Counted from the first letter of the stretch, positions 15,210-23,536 are shown. The stretch is 64,000 nucleotides of DNA from Thalassobacillus_A hwangdonensis (GCF_042675915.1 NZ_JBHTKL010000005.1:620001-684000); one strand, 5' to 3'. Made by a program: numbers and translations. The notes: generated by a model from the sequence alone, not told the origin.

Positions 15210-15953
15210 TTATACTTGAAGGAATTGAGGGATCGCTTCTTTTTTCAGCAGGTTGCCGACATAGAAGGAACCGAATTCACCGTAGCGGGCACTGACTTCA
15301 TCAAAACGCATCTCGTATACGAGCTTTTTGAACTGCAGTACGTCATGTGCGAATAGGGTGACACCCCATTCCCAATCATCAAAACCGACGGAACCGGTAA
15401 TGATCTGGCGGACCTTACCTGCATACTGGCGGCCGATCATGCCATGAGAATACATCAGCTTACTGCGATCTTCCATCTCCAGCATGTACCAGTTGTCTTC
15501 TCCCTGGCGGCGCTTGTCCATTGGATAGAAGCACGCATACTGCCATTTCGGAAGAATCGGCTTCAGACGTGCCTGGAGTTCAGGGTCTGTCTCTACATCT
15601 TTTCCTTTGGCAAGGTAGCTGGACAATTCTACTACGGAAACGTACGAGTAGGTCGGAATGGTGAATTCAGCAAGTTTGGACTTATTGAATTCTGTTTCGA
15701 TTTCGTTGAGTTCTTCCATAGTAGGGCGGAGGATCATCATCATGAAGTCCGCTTTCTGTCCTACAATCGTGTAAAGCGCATGGCTTCCTTGTTTATGTTG
15801 TTCTGTCTTATCCCACTTTGCAATGATCTGGTTGAATTCATGAATGGCACTTTCACGCTCGTCACTGGAGGCAAGCTTCCAGGATGTCCAATCGATGGAT
15901 CTGAAGTCGTGAAGGCAATACCAACCATCTAGAGTTTTCGCTGCTTCTGGCAT
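15210..15953 (-). CDS. hemQ: Coproheme decarboxylase HemQ (chlorite dismutase-like)
   Basis: 247 residues, the normal length for Firmicutes HemQ (YwfI). It has the chlorite-dismutase fold signatures DGWYCLHDFRSIDWTSWK at the N-terminus, KWQYACFYPMDKRRQGEDNW with the tyrosine region used in decarboxylation, and YSHGMIGRQYAGKVRQIITG with the proximal His region. It catalyses the last step of the coproporphyrin-dependent haem pathway of Gram-positives, turning coproheme into haem b. AAAGGAGAG is upstream of the ATG. The gene is divergent from pta, as in B. subtilis. Confidence 0.94.
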   Translation of the reverse strand: MPEAAKTLDGWYCLHDFRSIDWTSWKLASSDERESAIHEFNQIIAKWDKTEQHKQGSHALYTIVGQKADFMMMILRPTMEELNEIETEFNKSKLAEFTIPTYSYVSVVELSSYLAKGKDVETDPELQARLKPILPKWQYACFYPMDKRRQGEDNWYMLEMEDRSKLMYSHGMIGRQYAGKVRQIITGSVGFDDWEWGVTLFAHDVLQFKKLVYEMRFDEVSARYGEFGSFYVGNLLKKEAIPQFLQV

Positions 15954-15971
15954 AGATCATTCTCTCCTTTG

Positions 15972-15985
15972 ATCAAACGTTTGAT
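15972..15985. promoter_or_regulatory. 14-bp perfect palindrome upstream of hemQ
   Basis: ATCAAACGTTTGAT is self-complementary and lies 19 bp before the hemQ start codon, just upstream of its ribosome binding site. It is a possible operator; no regulator is identified. Confidence 0.35.
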
Positions 15986-16180
15986 TAAGTTGCTCCATCC
16001 CTAATATAACACACCCTTTCGCATTCATCATTCGCACGCAGGTTCAAAGGTATGATTTCATCACATTGACACATTTTAAAGATGTAATCGCTTTAGTGAA
16101 AAAAACTTCTACATATCACTTTCATTCATACACGAAAAGGATTATCATATGGTACAGAATTAGAAATTGGAGGGAAAATC

Positions 16181-17152
16181 ATGAGTGATCTTTTTGATGA
16201 CTTGAAAAATAAAATCAAAGGCCAAGGTAAGAAGATTGTACTCCCTGAAGGTTTGGACGAACGGATTTTGACTGCTGCAAGTAAGCTTGGAGCAGAAGGG
16301 TTGGTTACACCTGTATTAGTCGGAAATGTAGAAGAAGTGAAACAGAAGGCGGAGGCGATCGGTGTAGATATTTCCAATGCTACGATTATCGATCCTGCTG
16401 ATTATGCTGGAATGGATACAATGATCCAAAGCTTTGTAGAGCGTCGTAAAGGAAAAGTCGATGAGGCGAAAGCGAAGGAAGTATTGCAGGACGGCAATTA
16501 CTTCGGAACGATGCTCGTGTATATGGGAGACGCGGACGGTCTTGTAAGTGGAGCAGCACATTCGACTGCTGATACCGTAAGACCTGCGCTTCAAATCATC
16601 AAGACGAAACCAGGAATCAAAAAGACTTCCGGTGTATTCATCATGGTTCGTGAACAAGAAAAGTATGTGTTCGCTGACTGCGCGATCAACATTTCTCCAA
16701 GCAGCGAAGATTTAGCGGAGATCGCCTTGGAAAGCGCTAAAACAGCGAAGCTTTTCGAAATCGACCCGAAAGTTGCGATGTTGAGCTTCTCAACAAAAGG
16801 TTCTGCAAAATCCCCTGAAACAGAGCGGGTAGCAGAAGCCGTGAAGATCGCTCAGGAACAGGAGCCGGAATTGACGCTTGATGGCGAGTTCCAATTCGAC
16901 GCTGCCTTCGTTCCGTCTGTGGCAGAAAAGAAAGCACCTGATTCTCCACTGAAAGGCGAAGCGAACACATTCGTATTCCCTAGCCTGGAAGCTGGTAATA
17001 TCGGGTACAAAATCGCTCAGCGACTAGGAAACTTCGATGCTGTCGGACCGATCCTGCAAGGATTGAACCAGCCGGTGAACGATTTGTCCCGTGGCTGTAA
17101 TTCAGATGATGTCTATAAACTGGCACTGATCACTGCAGCACAATCCGTATAA
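16181..17152 (+). CDS. pta: Phosphate acetyltransferase
   Basis: 323 residues, the short single-domain Pta of Firmicutes. Recognisable blocks are KIVLPEGLDERILTAA at residue ~15, MLVYMGDADGLVSGAAHSTA near 110 and the C-terminal FPSLEAGNIGYKIAQRLG. It interconverts acetyl-CoA and acetyl phosphate for overflow metabolism. GGAGGG precedes the ATG. A half-matching catabolite-response element (TGTAATCGCTTTAG at 16083) and a TTGACA at ~16065 lie upstream. B. subtilis pta is CcpA-activated, so the same is plausible here. Confidence 0.95.
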   Translation: MSDLFDDLKNKIKGQGKKIVLPEGLDERILTAASKLGAEGLVTPVLVGNVEEVKQKAEAIGVDISNATIIDPADYAGMDTMIQSFVERRKGKVDEAKAKEVLQDGNYFGTMLVYMGDADGLVSGAAHSTADTVRPALQIIKTKPGIKKTSGVFIMVREQEKYVFADCAINISPSSEDLAEIALESAKTAKLFEIDPKVAMLSFSTKGSAKSPETERVAEAVKIAQEQEPELTLDGEFQFDAAFVPSVAEKKAPDSPLKGEANTFVFPSLEAGNIGYKIAQRLGNFDAVGPILQGLNQPVNDLSRGCNSDDVYKLALITAAQSV

Positions 17153-17169
17153 CTCTAAATTTTAGTGCG

Positions 17170-17199
17170 AGCCGCCCTTAATATTGGGCGGCTTTTTTG
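17170..17199 (+). terminator. Terminator of pta
   Basis: GCCGCCC (17171-17177) pairs with GGGCGGC (17186-17192), followed by TTTTTT. Confidence 0.9.
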
Positions 17200-17203
17200 A
17201 TTT

Positions 17204-17320
17204 GATCAGTAAAGCTTGAATTTTAATCAGAAACGCATCTGGTATGATTAGTAAATGACTGGGTTTAATCAGTAAATCGAACTTTTTAATCAGTAACGCA
17301 AAATTTTTAATCAGCAAATT
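17204..17320 (+). repeat. Six-unit 21-bp phased repeat array, core AATCAGTAAA
   Basis: Cores GATCAGTAAAG, AATCAGAAACG, GATTAGTAAAT, AATCAGTAAAT, AATCAGTAACG and AATCAGCAAAT start at 17204, 17225, 17246, 17267, 17288 and 17309, exactly 21 bp apart. The ~10-bp spacers are unrelated except for T-richness before each core. The array fills the gap between the pta terminator and the ECF promoter; one more 21-bp step would reach 17330, two bases before the -35 element. Confidence 0.9.
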
Positions 17321-17331
17321 TTAAGCACAAG

Positions 17332-17357
17332 TGTAACTTTCTTCTCCTCTTTCCGTT
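17332..17357 (+). promoter_or_regulatory. ECF-type promoter of the sigma/anti-sigma operon
   Basis: TGTAAC (17332-17337), a 16-bp spacer and CGTT (17354-17357) match the form of Bacillus ECF promoters (TGAAAC/TGTAAC-N16-CGT). The sigma gene starts 36 bp downstream, so autoregulation is likely. Confidence 0.6.
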
Positions 17358-17392
17358 GTAATAGGTGAAGCAATCATTAATGGGGGTTAGTC

Positions 17393-17929
17393 GTGGATGG
17401 ATCTAAGAAGCAGAAACTAGAAGATATCTATGCATTACATGCAAAAAGTCTCTACCATTACCTCCTTCGGATGACCGGCTCGCCTCAAGTAGCAGAGGAT
17501 CTCGTTCAGGAAACGTTCGTCCGGGCGACGATTTCCTTATCCTTTTACAAAAATGAGCAGGTAAAGGGGTGGCTGTTCAAGGTAGCAAGGCATGCCTACC
17601 TGGATTTATGGAGGAAGCGGCAACGCTGGAAGTGGGTCCCTTTCTTTGACGGGATGGAAGGATTGAGCAGCCCCTATGGGGAACCGGAATCTGCTTTGAT
17701 GGAATCGGAAGCCAAGGGGGGCGTGGAACAGATGTTTCGCTCGCTGCCAGAAGACTACCGGACAGTCATTTATTTGAGGGAGCATTTGGATATGTCCTAC
17801 AAAGAAATCGCGGAGTCGATGGATAAAAATGAAAGCCAAGTGAAGGTCACGTTACATAGAGCACGGCAACGGATGCGCAAGTTGAGAGAAGAAAGGGATG
17901 GACATAATGACGGAATGGACGAAAGATAA
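17393..17929 (+). CDS. ECF RNA polymerase sigma factor
   Basis: 178 residues. Sigma region 2 is at residues ~10-75 (YLLRMTGSPQVAEDLVQETF, then VKGWLFKVARHAYLDLWRK). Region 4 is at ~115-165 (LPEDYRTVIYLREHLDMSYK, then EIAESMDKNESQVKVTLHRA). The GTG start at 17393 follows GGGGGTTAG. The end overlaps the next gene, a membrane anti-sigma factor, by 23 bp, the usual ECF arrangement. Which B. subtilis ECF factor it matches cannot be decided here. The family usually answers envelope stress. Confidence 0.92.
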   Translation: MDGSKKQKLEDIYALHAKSLYHYLLRMTGSPQVAEDLVQETFVRATISLSFYKNEQVKGWLFKVARHAYLDLWRKRQRWKWVPFFDGMEGLSSPYGEPESALMESEAKGGVEQMFRSLPEDYRTVIYLREHLDMSYKEIAESMDKNESQVKVTLHRARQRMRKLREERDGHNDGMDER

Positions 17930-18896
17930 AGAAAAGAAGGTGTTGTGGAAATACCGGTTTACATTGACGTTGAGGATCGTGCGGGTGCTTGCGACAATTT
18001 TTCTGATTTACGTCATTTACAATGCTGCATTGAATTTCATCTATCATCAATCGGAAGGAGGGTTCAAGCACGCTGCGAACGCAAAGCTGGCTACAGAGTG
18101 GAAGTATCCTGCAGTAGATGTAGACTTTTTTAATGAAATGCCCGAGATCTCACCTGTATTGACACAGCATATTTCCTTTGATCTGAAAAGGAAGCTTGGC
18201 AAAGAAGATCAGGTAGTCGGATCGGTAGAAGTGGATAAATCATTCTTTCCTATTTTTTCACAATGGAAAATTGAATACATACAGCCAAAGGATCAAAATC
18301 CTTTTCCATTCTATTTGCCAGAAGATCCAAGGACGGGAGATGCCACTACCTTTTTACCTTCAGACGAAACGTGGAACCGTTTAGAGCAGGTGCATGAAGG
18401 TACAGTAGCAGATTTAGGGTTTTCGCTGAAAGACTATGTTGCACCAGAAGAGCTCGTTACTCGTCTGGAAGGCTATGACTTGGATATTCGTTGGATGCCG
18501 ATCTACTCAGGAGAACTGCAGGAATTCGAGTCGAGCTATGGTGCTTCTGGAGGTGCATTGAGTGTCGATGCGATCGGAATGGGACAGCTGTATGGACTTG
18601 ACCGGGACGATTTTCAATCCTGGGGAAGCATGAGCTTCAGTAAGGATTCCATTAAAGATCACGAACAGGAAATGTTGTCGAACATGCAGGCGATCATCGA
18701 GGAAGGAGAAGGCTATTACAAGAACTTCCTCGGCATGCCTTATTTAAATGAACGTCATGATTACCTGGCCGAGAATGGCTTCCAGGTATATGGAGCTGTC
18801 GTTACTGGGCCGGTGAAAGAGCTGTTGAAGCTCAAGCAAGATGAGTTGATCCACGGCGCCAGCCTCGGGGAAATGGATTACTGGAACTGGGAATAG
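17907..18896 (+). CDS. Membrane-bound anti-sigma factor
   Basis: 329 residues. A short cytoplasmic basic segment (WTKDKEKKVLWKYR) is followed by one membrane helix at ~18-42 (IVRVLATIFLIYVIYNAAL) and a large extracytoplasmic domain of ~285 residues. The layout fits the anti-sigma proteins with sigma-factor-regulator N- and C-terminal domains that pair with ECF factors. The ATG at 17907 is preferred because AAAGGG ends about 9 bp upstream; the ATG at 17898 is too close. The target is inferred from the overlap with the sigma gene. Confidence 0.8.
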   Translation: MTEWTKDKEKKVLWKYRFTLTLRIVRVLATIFLIYVIYNAALNFIYHQSEGGFKHAANAKLATEWKYPAVDVDFFNEMPEISPVLTQHISFDLKRKLGKEDQVVGSVEVDKSFFPIFSQWKIEYIQPKDQNPFPFYLPEDPRTGDATTFLPSDETWNRLEQVHEGTVADLGFSLKDYVAPEELVTRLEGYDLDIRWMPIYSGELQEFESSYGASGGALSVDAIGMGQLYGLDRDDFQSWGSMSFSKDSIKDHEQEMLSNMQAIIEEGEGYYKNFLGMPYLNERHDYLAENGFQVYGAVVTGPVKELLKLKQDELIHGASLGEMDYWNWE

Positions 18897-18952
18897 AGAA
18901 ATGCGCAAGAGTCTGGACGCTGGAGCTGGACAATAAAAGCGCAAGCGTCTTG

Positions 18953-18996
18953 AAAAAATGCTGGAGTCACTTTATAGGGATTCCAGCATTTTTTGG
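18953..18996. terminator. Terminator overlapping the end of lipL
   Basis: AATGCTGGA (18957-18965) pairs with TCCAGCATT (18982-18990), with A-runs and T-runs on both sides. The right arm lies inside the last lipL codons, so one hairpin serves both converging units. Confidence 0.75.
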
Positions 18997-19814
18997 TTTC
19001 GTTCAATCATCAGGTCGAACCGTTTTTGGAACCATTCGATTTCTGCACCATTCAAACTATCGGTAACGATGTTGCCTCCACTTAACTGGTGAAGCGTAAG
19101 CAGGATCATATCCCGTACTTCCGCTACAGTAAAGCTTGTCCCCAACAATTCATTCAGCGATGCCATCACATTAGGATCAATATCAGGATAGGTGAAGCGA
19201 GTAGCTTCTCCTTTTTTACTTATTTCATAGAAATCACGTATCAATTGCGCGCGTTCGGAACCGCTGCCGGTAATATCGAGATAGATTTGCACAGCGGATC
19301 CATTTTTTACCCGCCGCTGTGAGATGCCTGCGAACTTTTTACCATTGATACTCAAGTCATAGGTGCCGGGGCAATAGGATTGGGTAATTTCGTAAGCTTC
19401 GATTTGGTCTGTGTAATCTTTGAAGAGGTGCTGGATGAAGGAGACCATCGCATCGTAGCCTTCGTGGATGTTTACTGTTTTGGAATCAGGGAATATCAAC
19501 GACAGATTCAGAACACCGTCATCGAGAACGACTGCAAGGCCGCCTGAATTCCTGACGATCACTTCATACCCTTTCGATTTCAGTAAATCTACGCCTTCTC
19601 GGATATAAGGTAGTTTAGCGTCGGCGATTCCGAGTACAATCGTGTCGTGGTGCACCCAAAGTCTTGCAGTAGTCGGTGATAGCCCTTGCCCGACTGAGAT
19701 GGAAAGTGCATCGTCCATACCGAATGACTGCAATGCGGAAAATTCAGGGCCGAGACTGCTTTGGTCGATGAACCGGTAACGATCTGTATTTATTAAATGA
19801 TGGGTTGTATCCAT
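18972..19814 (-). CDS. lipL: Octanoyl-[GcvH]:protein N-octanoyltransferase LipL
   Basis: 281 residues, BPL/LplA fold. The core shows IVRNSGGLAVVLDDGVLNLS (substrate loop) and QSYCPGTYDLSINGKKFAGI, whose Cys is the expected acyl-thioester nucleophile. LipL moves octanoyl groups from GcvH to E2 lipoyl domains in the Bacillus lipoate pathway. The ATG at 19814 has AAAGGAG about 10 bp upstream; the frame extends 13 codons further without support. The synteny (hemQ, pta, lipL, ywfO) is that of B. subtilis. Confidence 0.9.
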   Translation of the reverse strand: MDTTHHLINTDRYRFIDQSSLGPEFSALQSFGMDDALSISVGQGLSPTTARLWVHHDTIVLGIADAKLPYIREGVDLLKSKGYEVIVRNSGGLAVVLDDGVLNLSLIFPDSKTVNIHEGYDAMVSFIQHLFKDYTDQIEAYEITQSYCPGTYDLSINGKKFAGISQRRVKNGSAVQIYLDITGSGSERAQLIRDFYEISKKGEATRFTYPDIDPNVMASLNELLGTSFTVAEVRDMILLTLHQLSGGNIVTDSLNGAEIEWFQKRFDLMIERNQKMLESL

Positions 19815-20074
19815 TATCCGTACAACTCCTTTGTTTCTGTTTGAACCTTTCATAGTATAACAGAACTTGCCTCTTGCATGAATAAAGGAATGGCTTTAGA
19901 ATATTTTTTTGTGTGAAATTTTTTATACCTGCATTCCACAGTGAAAACAGCGCCATCATCGATTATTCTTTACAATAGGAAAAAATATCGATGACAAGGC
20001 ATCTGTCAAGGTGTTTTTTTATTGTCAAAATAACTATATAATAGAAAAAAATGTCGATTCGAAAGGAATTCACA

Positions 20075-21370
20075 ATGGCATATCGCGATGAGAAATTAAG
20101 TGAAGAAAAAGTATTCAAAGATCCTGTACATAGGTATGTTCATGTCAGAGACCAGGTGATCTGGGACTTGATCGGAACTTCTGAATTCCAGCGTCTGCGC
20201 CGCATCAAACAGCTCGGCACCTCCTACACCACCTTCCACGGCGCGGAACACAGCCGCTTCAATCATTCCCTCGGTGTCTATGAAATCGTACGCAGAATCA
20301 TCAACAACTTTGAAGATCGACCGAATTGGAATAAAGAGGAACGGCTTCTTTGTTTAAGTGCCGCCTTGCTGCATGACTTAGGTCACGGGCCTTTTTCACA
20401 TTCATTTGAAAAAGTGTTCAAGCTCGATCATGAAGCATTCACTCAAGCGATCATCCTCGGAGATACGGAAGTGAACAAAATCCTATCCAAGGTGGAGCCT
20501 GAGTTTCCATCAAAGGTAGCGGAGGTCATCAACAAAACGTACGAAAACAAATTGGTCGTCAGTCTCATTTCGAGTCAGATCGATGCCGACCGAATGGATT
20601 ACCTGCAGCGTGATGCTTATTTCACCGGGGTCAGCTATGGGCACTTCGATATGGAACGGATTTTGCGTGTTATGCGTCCTACTGAAGATCAGGTGGTCAT
20701 CAAACAAAGCGGGATGCATGCAGTCGAAGATTACATCATGAGCCGCTATCAAATGTACTGGCAAGTGTATTTCCATCCGGTAACGCGAAGTGCGGAAGTC
20801 ATTTTATCCAAAATTCTTCACCGAGCTAAAAAGATGCACGAGGAAGGGTATGCTTTTAAGCTTGAGCCTAAGCATTTTCTGTCCTTTTTCAAGGGTGAAC
20901 CGAACCTGCAGGAATATTTGCGTCTTGATGAATCAGTGACGATGTACTATTTCCAAATTTGGATGGAAGAAGATGACCCGATTTTGAGCGACCTCTGCGA
21001 ACGATTTGTGAATCGTCGCCTGTTCAAATACATCGAGTTCAACCCGAATCAACAGATGAATGAGTGGATGGAGCTGTATAAGCTTTTCAACAAAGCGGGA
21101 ATTGATCCCGATTATTACCTCGTCGTGGATTCAAGTTCCGATCTGCCATACGACTTTTATCGTCCGGGAGAAGAAGAGGAACGTCTTCCGATCCACTTGT
21201 TGATGCCGAATAAAGAATTGCGGGAGCTCTCCCGTCAATCCGATATCGTAGAGTCCATCTCCGGGAAGAAACGGACGGACCATAAGTTATACTTCCCGCT
21301 TGATCGACTGGAAGGATTATCGAACCGTAGTAAAACGAAGAAGCGTATTATGGAAATTTTGTATGGATAG
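20075..21370 (+). CDS. ywfO: HD-domain phosphohydrolase YwfO (dGTPase-like)
   Basis: 431 residues. The N-terminal HD domain carries FHGAEHSRFNHSLGVYEIVR at ~60-80 and SAALLHDLGHGPFSHSFEKV at ~100-120, including the HD metal pair. Homologues hydrolyse dNTPs. The ATG at 20075 has GAAAGGA upstream and matches the family start (MAYRDEKLSEEKVFKDPVH). The ywgA gene begins 13 bp downstream and is probably co-transcribed. Confidence 0.9.
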   Translation: MAYRDEKLSEEKVFKDPVHRYVHVRDQVIWDLIGTSEFQRLRRIKQLGTSYTTFHGAEHSRFNHSLGVYEIVRRIINNFEDRPNWNKEERLLCLSAALLHDLGHGPFSHSFEKVFKLDHEAFTQAIILGDTEVNKILSKVEPEFPSKVAEVINKTYENKLVVSLISSQIDADRMDYLQRDAYFTGVSYGHFDMERILRVMRPTEDQVVIKQSGMHAVEDYIMSRYQMYWQVYFHPVTRSAEVILSKILHRAKKMHEEGYAFKLEPKHFLSFFKGEPNLQEYLRLDESVTMYYFQIWMEEDDPILSDLCERFVNRRLFKYIEFNPNQQMNEWMELYKLFNKAGIDPDYYLVVDSSSDLPYDFYRPGEEEERLPIHLLMPNKELRELSRQSDIVESISGKKRTDHKLYFPLDRLEGLSNRSKTKKRIMEILYG

Positions 21371-21382
21371 GAGTGGATGGTT

Positions 21383-21892
21383 TTGCTAGAAAATCATGCG
21401 AAATTGATGAGGTTCTTTTCTGATTCCGACGAAGTCGTAGGTCGGAAGAAGTTGCAGAAAATGATTTATATATTGAAAAAGTGTGACGTGCCGTTCGAAG
21501 AGAAATACCAGTTTCATTTTTACGGGCCTTACTCCGAAGAGCTCACGCTGCGAATGGAAGAATTGTGTAACCTGGGGTTCATCGATGAAACGAAAGAAGA
21601 GAAAAAGAGTTATTATCAATACCGCTATCGCCTGACGGATGAAGGGAAACAGTTCCTTGATCAGTATCCGATCGATTTGCCGGCAATGGAAGGCCAGATC
21701 GGACAGATGAAGGATAAGAGCTCGCGGTTCCTTGAACTTGTCTCCACGATGCTCTTTTTCGAAGATCTCCCGCGTGAAGAAGTCAAAGCCAAGGTCTTCA
21801 CAGTGAAGAGCAAACAGAACTATACCGAAGGCGAAATCGAAGAAGCCTGGCAGTTCATCGCACAACTCAGGACAGCCAACCCAAAAGCTTGA
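21383..21892 (+). CDS. ywgA: YwgA family protein
   Basis: 169 residues, soluble. The N-terminal half resembles a winged-helix/phage-associated DUF4065-like fold (LMRFFSDSDEVVGRKKLQKM, HFYGPYSEELTLRMEEL). No function is established. The TTG at 21383 is preferred because AGGAG ends 9 bp upstream; the ATG at 21377 is only 3 bp from that site. Its stop codon lies inside the left arm of the terminator. Confidence 0.82.
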   Translation: MLENHAKLMRFFSDSDEVVGRKKLQKMIYILKKCDVPFEEKYQFHFYGPYSEELTLRMEELCNLGFIDETKEEKKSYYQYRYRLTDEGKQFLDQYPIDLPAMEGQIGQMKDKSSRFLELVSTMLFFEDLPREEVKAKVFTVKSKQNYTEGEIEEAWQFIAQLRTANPKA

Positions 21893-21918
21893 GGGCTCCC
21901 ATCCTCAAGCTTTTTTTG
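21883..21918 (+). terminator. Terminator of ywfO-ywgA
   Basis: AAAAGCTTGAGG (21883-21894) pairs perfectly with CCTCAAGCTTTT (21903-21914), followed by T residues. The stem includes the ywgA stop. Confidence 0.9.
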
Positions 21919-21944
21919 TGGATAATCGTTACCATGTAAGAGAA

Positions 21945-22064
21945 GGGTGGTAGAGAAACAACTCGCTTTCCTGCGGGGGAACTGGCAAGCCTCCTCAGGC
22001 TACGCCTTCCGGGGTCTTGCCTAGCTCCTTCTCCCGCGGGAGTCTCGTCATTTCTCAACCACCC
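21945..22064 (-). repeat. Palindromic interspersed element, copy A
   Basis: The core (CTCGCTTTCCTGCGGGG ... GGAGTCTCG) is inverted relative to copies B, C, E and F. The outer arms GGGTGGTAGAGAAA (21945-21958) and TTTCTCAACCACCC (22051-22064) are complementary at 13 of 14 positions. Confidence 0.85.
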
Positions 22065-22148
22065 ATAATTTGTGAACACCTTCTCGGAGAAAGTATTTTT
22101 TATTGATAATAAGTTTATATTTAGGCTTTCTGGCAATACATTTCAGGT

Positions 22149-22272
22149 GGGCTGGCGGGGAAACGATGAGACTCCCGCGGGAATGGATTGGCTGGCAAGA
22201 CCCCACAGAGCGATAGCTCGAGGAGGCTTGCCGTCATCCCCGCAGGAAAGCGAGTCGTTTCACCGTCAGCCC
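22149..22272 (+). repeat. Palindromic interspersed element, copy B
   Basis: The core runs GAGACTCCCGCGGGAATGG ... CAAGACCCCACAG ... GAGGAGGCTTGCCG ... GCAGGAAAGCGAGTC. The outer arms at 22149-22165 (GGGCTGGCGGGGAAACG) and 22256-22272 match at 15 of 17 positions. It lies 85 bp from copy A in opposite orientation; together they fill the 545-bp gap before ywhD. Confidence 0.85.
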
Positions 22273-22437
22273 TATCCCCACATGGTAAAGGGAACCAAGT
22301 AATCTCCCGTACCTTTAATCTTTACTAACAGCAGTAATAGAAAATATAACATTTCTATCGCAATGCTATTATCTGAAATTACACCCGTCGTATGTTAAAC
22401 TATAAAAACAAAATGTAAGCGTAGGAGGTCTGCAACC

Positions 22438-22962
22438 ATGAAAGAATTTGACCAGTTCAATAAAGGAAAAGATAAAAAGAAAAACCAGTTCACCATCATG
22501 AAGGATGACTCCACAGATGGCCATGGCGGATACGGCGTCGGCGCAGTCACACTGGAGAACATGTCGCCGGTCATCGTAGACCCGAACGAAGAGAAAGCTT
22601 ACGTGGATATGGGAGCCATGCATGCACGCAGTGACGTGGAAAAACGAACCAAGTTCCTTGCCGATAGATCAGAAGTACCTAACGGAAAGCTGTACTGGAT
22701 CGTATGGGTAACGGTCGACCGAAACGAGAAAGGTGCATTTTACACGGGAGTGACAGGTTGTGAAATCCTCGTGGATCGAGAAATCAAAAGAGGTTACAAG
22801 TCGATGCCTGAACATGTGAACAACATGGATAAGTCACTGAAGGGCAGAATCGTCGTAGACCACATGGATGACAAATCGAAGAAGCTGCTGGCGGAATTCT
22901 TGAAGGAACATGATCCGGATATGTGGGAAAATTCCTCTGATGAGCTGAAACAGGCATTATAA
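22438..22962 (+). CDS. ywhD: YwhD family protein
   Basis: 174 residues, soluble. The sequence matches the YwhD family (GHGGYGVGAVTLENMSPVI near residue 28, AYVDMGAMHARSDVEKRTKF near 59). The family is conserved in Bacillaceae and has no established function. AGGAGG lies about 8 bp before the ATG. As in B. subtilis it lies close to the class A PBP gene pbpG. Confidence 0.9.
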   Translation: MKEFDQFNKGKDKKKNQFTIMKDDSTDGHGGYGVGAVTLENMSPVIVDPNEEKAYVDMGAMHARSDVEKRTKFLADRSEVPNGKLYWIVWVTVDRNEKGAFYTGVTGCEILVDREIKRGYKSMPEHVNNMDKSLKGRIVVDHMDDKSKKLLAEFLKEHDPDMWENSSDELKQAL

Positions 22963-22972
22963 TCTGTAACAC

Positions 22973-23009
22973 AAAAAAAACTTCTCTGTATGCAGAGAAG
23001 TTTTTTTAT
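22973..23009. terminator. Bidirectional terminator between ywhD and the Spo0E-like gene
   Basis: AACTTCTCTG (22979-22988) pairs with CAGAGAAGTT (22993-23002), with an A-run before and a T-run after. Confidence 0.85.
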
Positions 23010-23017
23010 ATAGAAAA

Positions 23018-23182
23018 TCAAGGTTTTTTAGGCTTCGTGCTGTTGTGTAGTTCATTCAATGCATGGTCTAATTCCTCGGATGCTTTAAGAATCTCCTGAT
23101 AGTCGGCTTTTGTCTTCGACAATTCATACATTCGTTTCCTGAGTCTCTCTACATTCATTTTTTTATCAGACGAATGATTCAT
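23018..23182 (-). CDS. Spo0E-like aspartyl-phosphate phosphatase
   Basis: 54 residues read directly from the minus strand: the N-terminus is MNHSSDKKMNVERLRKRMYE and the centre is QEILKASEELDHALNELHN. The length, two amphipathic helices and the S-E-E-L-D motif are those of Spo0E family proteins, which dephosphorylate Spo0A~P and delay sporulation. GAGGGGG sits 7 bp before the ATG. The following 350 bp up to the HxlR gene hold no other gene. Confidence 0.8.
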   Translation of the reverse strand: MNHSSDKKMNVERLRKRMYELSKTKADYQEILKASEELDHALNELHNSTKPKKP

Positions 23183-23320
23183 AAAATTCCCCCTCACAGG
23201 AAATAAAAACCATATCCAATCAGGTCTTTCGTCCCCCTTTTATACAGTTTTGCATTAAAGCGCCAAAAAGGGAATATTATTTGGGTAAAATGATTATAAA
23301 GTAAGTTACGCGGAATGCTA

Positions 23321-23341
23321 TAGTAACTAATTTGTAAGTAC
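23321..23341. promoter_or_regulatory. Candidate operator for a DUF24/HxlR-type regulator
   Basis: TAGTAACTAATTTGTAAGTA (with C following) is an imperfect inverted repeat (AGTAACT against GTAAGTACT), similar to the AT-rich sites bound by YodB/CatR-type regulators as I recall them. It lies in the intergenic region between the Spo0E-like and HxlR genes. Confidence 0.35.
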
Positions 23342-23536
23342 TTGTTGAGTAATTTAAAACAAAATACAATGAAATAGACTAGGTAGAACTACATACAACA
23401 TATGGAAGATAAAAAGAGATATATCGACTGGGAATAGGGTATATAGTAATTATAATACCCTTTTAACTTTTCTGTGAAAACATTCCTTGAGTGGGTGTTT
23501 AAAGAAATAATGAGAGATGTGAGAGAGGGATTCACC

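Noticed and set aside
21945..22272. ORFs over the palindromic elements (for example at 21867-22136 and 22072-22302)
   Set aside because: They are translations of inverted repeats without ribosome binding sites or protein-like composition.
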